64,000 bases of DNA, from contig DATJSU010000033.1 of the NCBI GenBank assembly GCA_035503915.1, positions 14,759-78,758 on the forward strand, given 5' to 3'. A program made the position numbers and the translations under genes. The DNA comes from DATJMJ01 sp035503915. GTDB taxonomy: Bacteria > Actinomycetota > Acidimicrobiia > Acidimicrobiales > Palsa-688. The notes under the pieces were generated by a model, which worked only from the letters and a program-made list of their open reading frames with translations, was not told the DNA's origin and made no database searches. Below, one piece after another: positions 60,542 through 64,000 of the stretch. The stretch's first letter is position 1. The number at the start of each line of letters is the position of its first letter.

Positions 60542-61795
60542 GTGACCAGTACGGGCCATGGCTCCGTCAGCGGGCAGCAAAGGGGAGCAGGATCGATCAG
60601 GGAGAGGTCGCCAGGTCATTACGAGCTTCGAGCGTATAACCCGGTGACCGGGAGGCAGGTCACGAGGACCTTTCATTCCCCACGGCCTGAGCAGGGGTCG
60701 GGCATCCGGGCCGCCAGGAAAGAGCTGGCCAAGTTGGTTGCAGAGGTCGCCGAGGGCAAGCACGACCGGAGCGCTGCGAAGGTTACTGTGGCCGAACTGT
60801 TAGACGACTGGCTGGCGCAGCGGGAGGCCGTTGGGCGCTCAGTCTCGACGCTGCATGACTACGCCGGCTCGGCTCGCAGGATCAAGGCATCGGCGATCGG
60901 GAGCAAGGCATTGGCCAAGGTCACGACGCGGGACATCGACCTCGTCTACTCGAGTTGGCGGGCCGAGGGCATGACACCCGCAACCGTCCTCCACCACCAC
61001 CGGGTGCTCCGTGCTGCGCTCAATCAGGCCGAGCGGTGGGGCTGGGTCAGGCGTAACCCGGCCAAGTTCGCGACGGTGGCCAGCTCGAGAACCCCGGAAT
61101 TCCGGGTGCCGACGCCTCAGGAGGCCCAGGCCCTGGTGCTGAAGGCAGCCTCCACCGCCTCGCCAAACCTGGGCCCGATCCTGCTCTTCGCGATGCTCAC
61201 GGGGTGCCGGCGCGGAGAGATATGCGGTTTGCAGTGGGGTGACATCGACTGGGGCGTGCAGCGCATGACAATACAGCGATCGATCTGGCAGGTGCGTAGG
61301 TCGTGGGGCGTGAAAGACACCAAGACGCACCAAGTGCGCCGGATCGCGCTCGACGACAACGCGATCGCACTGCTCAAAGCTCGGAAAGCGGAAGCCGAGG
61401 CGGACGCGAAGGCTGCTGGCGTTGCGTTGCAGCGGGAGGCCTTTGTCTGGTCACTGACCGTCGACGGCAGCACGCCAAGGACGCCGGACAGCTTGACACG
61501 GGCGTTTGGCCGCATCTGTGACTTGCTTGAAGCCGAAGCGAAGGGTGTCGGGCGGAGCGACCACTATCGGTTCAGGTTCCACGATCTTCGGCACTTCAGC
61601 GCGACCGAGCTGATCGGTGCCGGCGTGGACATCCGCACGGTCGCGGGTCGCCTGGGGCACGCGGATCCAGCTATCACGCTTCGGGTTTACGCGCACGCCC
61701 TTGAAGAACGAGACCGCGCGGCTGCCGACCTTCTTGGACGGCGGCTTACCCTGCCGTCCGGTATAGGCGCTAGACGGACTCCCGGTGTGAAATGA
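60542..61795 (+). CDS. int: Tyrosine recombinase / integrase
   Basis: Phage/ICE-type site-specific recombinase (417 aa from a GTG at 60542, 8 nt after GAGGAGG). All catalytic residues are visible: R223 (LTGCRRGEICGL), H347 and R350 (FHDLRHFSATEL), H373 (GRLGHADPA) and Y383 (RVYAHAL). The N-terminal SAM-like domain and the arm-binding region (GSIRERSPGHYELRAYNP) are present. No frameshift, so it may be active. Beside tRNA-Lys, which suggests a genomic island border, though on the 5' side of the tRNA. Confidence 0.94.
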   Translation: MTSTGHGSVSGQQRGAGSIRERSPGHYELRAYNPVTGRQVTRTFHSPRPEQGSGIRAARKELAKLVAEVAEGKHDRSAAKVTVAELLDDWLAQREAVGRSVSTLHDYAGSARRIKASAIGSKALAKVTTRDIDLVYSSWRAEGMTPATVLHHHRVLRAALNQAERWGWVRRNPAKFATVASSRTPEFRVPTPQEAQALVLKAASTASPNLGPILLFAMLTGCRRGEICGLQWGDIDWGVQRMTIQRSIWQVRRSWGVKDTKTHQVRRIALDDNAIALLKARKAEAEADAKAAGVALQREAFVWSLTVDGSTPRTPDSLTRAFGRICDLLEAEAKGVGRSDHYRFRFHDLRHFSATELIGAGVDIRTVAGRLGHADPAITLRVYAHALEERDRAAADLLGRRLTLPSGIGARRTPGVK

Positions 61796-62072
61796 GTAGT
61801 GGCTCCAACCTCTCGAGCTTTAGCGTCCCGAACCGCCGCCATGCACGCAGACTGAAATGGCCTTCTGCTGGCGGTTGGTGACGCTCGAGGCCACCTTTCG
61901 ACACCCTGTTAGATGGCGCGAATCCAGCACGGACACCCCTCGCCCGCCACGCCGTGCAGGCTCGAGTGCGGACGCGCCTCTCTCACGAGTGTTGCGTGGG
62001 CGGCGACGGCTTCGCGCGTCCCGCGCGATTCCGACCACTAACGACCACGATGGCAGAGACGAGTTCTGCGAA

Positions 62073-62312
62073 TCAGTAGCTATCGAGGCCGCCTTCGGTT
62101 GCCAGCTCAGCCTGTCGGAGCACCAATTGGGTAGCCCCCTCAGCTAAGTCTGGCGAGTAACCATGCTTCGCCAACAGTCGACGTACGTGTCGCCTTAGGC
62201 CTGCCCGAACGGACTCGCGCTCAGTCCAATCCAGCTTTGGCATCCGCCGGACCATCTTGGCCAGCTCGCGGGCCATGAGTCGTAGTGTGTCGCTCCGCAG
62301 CGCCTGCATAGC
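62073..62312 (-). pseudogene. C-terminal remnant of type I restriction subunit HsdR
   Basis: About 80 codons (DTLRLMARELAKMVRRMPKL, then DWTERESVRAGLRRHVRRLL, then KHGYSPDLAEGATQL) match the C-terminal helical region of HsdR type I restriction subunits (DUF3387). The N-terminal nuclease and helicase domains are absent: upstream sequence is replaced at about 62313 by an IS3-family element. No HsdM or HsdS is seen. The remnant shows that the island once carried a type I restriction system. Confidence 0.75.
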
Positions 62313-63192
62313 TGATGAGCATCCCCCACTGAGCCGGACACCTCGATTAGGAGGTAGTCATGGCAGTAGTGAGCAAGGACAAGCCACCGGCCAAGCGCCG
62401 GCGGGGCCGTTACACCAAAGAGTTCCGGCGAGACGTCTGCGCGCTTGTCCTCGACCAACACCGCTCGGTGGCCGATGTGGCCAAGGAGCTCGGCCTGGTG
62501 GAACAGACCGTGTACCTTTGGTTGCGCCAGGAACGCGTCGACCGTGGTGAGCAGGAGGGGCTCAGCAGCTCCGAGCGCGAGGAACTGGCCCAGTTGCGCA
62601 AGGAGAACCGCCAGCTGCGCCAGGAGCGTGACCTGCTGAAAAAAGCAACGGCCTTTTGGGTTCGGGAGTTGGACCGGTGAGCCGCTACCGCTGGGTCAAC
62701 GCCCGGAAGGCCGAAGGCTTCGATGTCAGGGCGGCGTGCAAGGTGGCGGGGGTCTCCGCCTCGGCCTACTACGACTTCGAGGCTCGCCCCGGCCCAAGCG
62801 AGGCCGAGCGTCACGAGGCCGAGGTGCTGAACGAGATCTGGGACGTCCACCACCACGTGGACGACACCTACGGCTCGCCTCGGATGACCACGGCGTTTAG
62901 AGACCGTGGCTACGTGGTCAACCACAAGCGGGTCGAGCGCCTCATGGCCGACAACGGCATTTACGCCCGCGACGGCCGGCGTAGGAAACTACGCACGACC
63001 ATCCCGGATGTGAGTGCCCCGCCGTTGCCGGACCTCGTCGGACGCGACTTTGCTGTTGGCGAGCCTCGCCTTCGCAGCTGCGGAGACATCACCTATATCC
63101 CAACCGACGAGGGCTGGCTCTACATGGCGAGCGTGGTCGACCTCGGTTCGCGTCGTCTCGTCGGCTTTTCACTCGGCGACAACATGCGCACC
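62313..63192 (+). mobile_element. IS3-family insertion sequence, interrupted
   Basis: Left part of an IS3-group element: a left end near TGATGAGCATCCCCCACTGA (about 62313), orfA, then orfB in the -1 frame. OrfB is cut before the DDE domain is complete by a second IS at about 63193. The right end is not in the window. It truncates the hsdR remnant. Confidence 0.8.
62360..62680 (+). CDS. IS3-family transposase OrfA
   Basis: DNA-binding subunit (106 aa) with an HTH_Tnp_1 domain: RRGRYTKEFRRDVCALVLDQ, then HRSVADVAKELGLVEQTVYL, and a leucine zipper (LAQLRKENRQLRQERDLLKK). An AGGAGG sits 6 nt before the ATG. An A6G run (62639-62645) near its end is the usual IS3 slippery site for making the OrfAB fusion; orfB follows in the -1 frame. 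Confidence 0.92.
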   Translation: MAVVSKDKPPAKRRRGRYTKEFRRDVCALVLDQHRSVADVAKELGLVEQTVYLWLRQERVDRGEQEGLSSSEREELAQLRKENRQLRQERDLLKKATAFWVRELDR

Positions 63193-63195
63193 TGA
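62677..63195 (+). pseudogene. IS3-family transposase OrfB, truncated by another IS
   Basis: Starts at a GTG overlapping the orfA stop (GTGA), in the -1 frame. SRYRWVNARKAEGFDVRAAC and TYGSPRMTTAFRDRGY are typical of OrfB. The rve domain begins with the first catalytic Asp (GDITYIPTDEGWLY) but ends at GFSLGDNMRT with the other DDE residues missing; only about 170 of some 280 residues remain. Not functional by itself. Confidence 0.88.
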
Positions 63196-63272
63196 CCTGA
63201 CCCCCCTCGACGGATCCACCACTACCGAGAGCCCCGTTGCCCATGATCGTGGGCGGAAGGAGGATGGTAGAG

Positions 63273-63551
63273 GTGAAGTACCGACGTCACACCCCCGAGC
63301 AGGTCGTGCGCAAACTTCGCGAGGCCGACCGCATGCTCGGGGAGGGAGCTGACCTAGATGCCGTTTGCCGGCACCTGGAGGTCTCCCAGCCCACCTATCA
63401 CCGCTGGCGTGCCCAGTACGGGGGCATGAAGGCCGACGACGTGAAGCGCCTAAAGGAGCTCGAGCACGAGAACGCCCGCCTGAAGCGCATCGTGGCCGAC
63501 CAGGCCCTCGACATAGCGGCGCTAAAGGACGTGGCCGCGGGAAAATTCTGA
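63273..63551 (+). CDS. IS3-family (IS407-like) transposase OrfA
   Basis: 92-residue DNA-binding protein starting at a GTG 9 nt after AAGGAGG (63257-63263). HTPEQVVRKLREADRMLGEG and LEVSQPTYHRWRAQYGGMKA match the IS407-group HTH; LKELEHENARLKRIVADQAL is the coiled coil. The end reads GKF; the A4 run at 63542-63545 allows a -1 shift into orfB. Confidence 0.9.
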   Translation: MKYRRHTPEQVVRKLREADRMLGEGADLDAVCRHLEVSQPTYHRWRAQYGGMKADDVKRLKELEHENARLKRIVADQALDIAALKDVAAGKF

Positions 63552-64000
63552 GCCCGGCACGGCGCCGTCGGGCGGTCGTAATGGTCCAACAAGTCCACGG
63601 GTTCTCCGAGCGCCGGGCCTGCAAGCTGTTAGGCCAACCCCGTTCGACCCAGAGGCGGCCACCGCCGGTGGCCCCCGACCTCGAGCAACGCCTGCGGGCC
63701 AGGCTGAGGGAGCTCGCCCGCCAGCGCCCTCGCTACGGCCACCGGCGCATGACGGCGCTGCTGCGCCAGGAAGGCTTTTGGGTCAACCACAAACGCGTCC
63801 AGCGCCTCTGTCGTGACGAGGGCCTAAGAGTGCTCGTGCGCCCGAGGAAACGCATGCGTCTCGGCACCTCGACGGTGCCTGCCCAGAGGTTACGGGCGGG
63901 CCGCCCCGACCACGTCTGGGCCATCGACTTCTGCTTTGACCAGACCACCGACTTGCGCACGCTCAAAATCCTGGCCATCACCGACGAGTTCACCAAGGAG
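63545..64000 (+). CDS. IS3-family (IS407-like) transposase OrfB (partial, 3' end outside window)
   Basis: In the -1 frame after the orfA A4 run, giving ILSPARRRRAVVMVQQVHGF and onward; an ATG at 63581 is the independent start. The HTH_21 domain PRYGHRRMTALLRQEGFWVN and the beginning of the DDE domain (HVWAIDFCFDQTTDLRTLKI) with the first two Asp-region strands are present. It continues to the window edge with no stop, so whether it is intact is unknown. Confidence 0.9.
   Translation, partial: MLSPARRRRAVVMVQQVHGFSERRACKLLGQPRSTQRRPPPVAPDLEQRLRARLRELARQRPRYGHRRMTALLRQEGFWVNHKRVQRLCRDEGLRVLVRPRKRMRLGTSTVPAQRLRAGRPDHVWAIDFCFDQTTDLRTLKILAITDEFTKE

Larger units (their letters stand above)
63193..64000 (+). 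mobile_element. Second IS3-family element (IS407-like), partial
   Basis: Inserted in the first IS3 element; the left end begins near TGACCTGACCCCCC at about 63193. It carries orfA and, in the -1 frame, orfB, and runs off the right edge, so the right end and target duplication cannot be seen. Confidence 0.8.

Noticed and set aside
1..64000. CRISPR array, rRNA operon or secondary-metabolite cluster
   Set aside because: No spaced identical repeats, no rRNA-like segments and no PKS/NRPS or RiPP genes were seen.

Overview
The window is GC-rich DNA from an actinobacterium. Supporting signs are an MshA-type mycothiol glycosyltransferase, an RsiG-like protein with the c-di-GMP motif known from Streptomyces, a rex-hemA-hemC-cobA/hemD-hemB-hemL operon, a small helix-turn-helix protein paired with proC, and many GTG/TTG starts with ATGA/GTGA overlaps. 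A deep-branching class such as Acidimicrobiia would fit, but nothing here proves it.

Left third (1-26 kb), housekeeping: the start of a complex I operon (nuoABCDEFGH, nuoH cut by the window edge) is divergent from a geranylgeranyl-reductase/MenJ-like flavoprotein. Then comes a seven-gene tetrapyrrole operon headed by the NADH sensor rex, divergent from a methylglyoxal synthase gene. Beyond it lie a SAM hydrolase-like gene, the HTH/proC pair, mshA, an rsiG-like gene, a MoaD-like gene, a phosphoglycerate mutase-like gene, a YgjP-type metalloprotease, a divergent carboxyltransferase and a cyclophilin.

Middle (26-35 kb), sugar locus: an SIS-domain isomerase is divergent from a DeoR regulator, followed by a GH4 glycosidase, a sugar ABC importer without its own ATPase and a PfkB kinase. 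A secreted seven-bladed FG-GAP propeller protein lies beyond, on the other strand.

35-51 kb is the most interesting part. About 16 kb on the minus strand reads as one transcription unit: livKHMGF uptake, an S/C-type proline-racemase-family protein, a DapA-family deaminase, a C/C-type 4-hydroxyproline epimerase, one 1027-residue protein that fuses the three subunits of a D-hydroxyproline dehydrogenase (DadA-like FAD, [2Fe-2S], HcnB-like FAD/NAD), a hydroxyproline-betaine-epimerase-like enolase-superfamily protein, an internally deleted ornithine-cyclodeaminase-family remnant, and a bifunctional PutA. This is a hydroxyproline, proline and probably proline-betaine catabolic operon. The ketoglutarate-semialdehyde dehydrogenase expected to finish the pathway is not recognised here.

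51-60 kb holds less characterised genes: membrane proteins, an ABC-2/DUF3533-like protein, a sensor-like membrane protein with no output domain, an MFS exporter, a DegV protein and a PAP2-type phosphatase. Two long gaps (51.2-51.9 kb and 58.4-59.2 kb) have no convincing gene.

The right end (60-64 kb) is mobile-element territory. It holds tRNA-Lys(UUU), a tyrosine integrase, the C-terminal stub of a type I restriction HsdR subunit, an IS3-family element, and a second IS3-family element inserted in the first and running off the edge.
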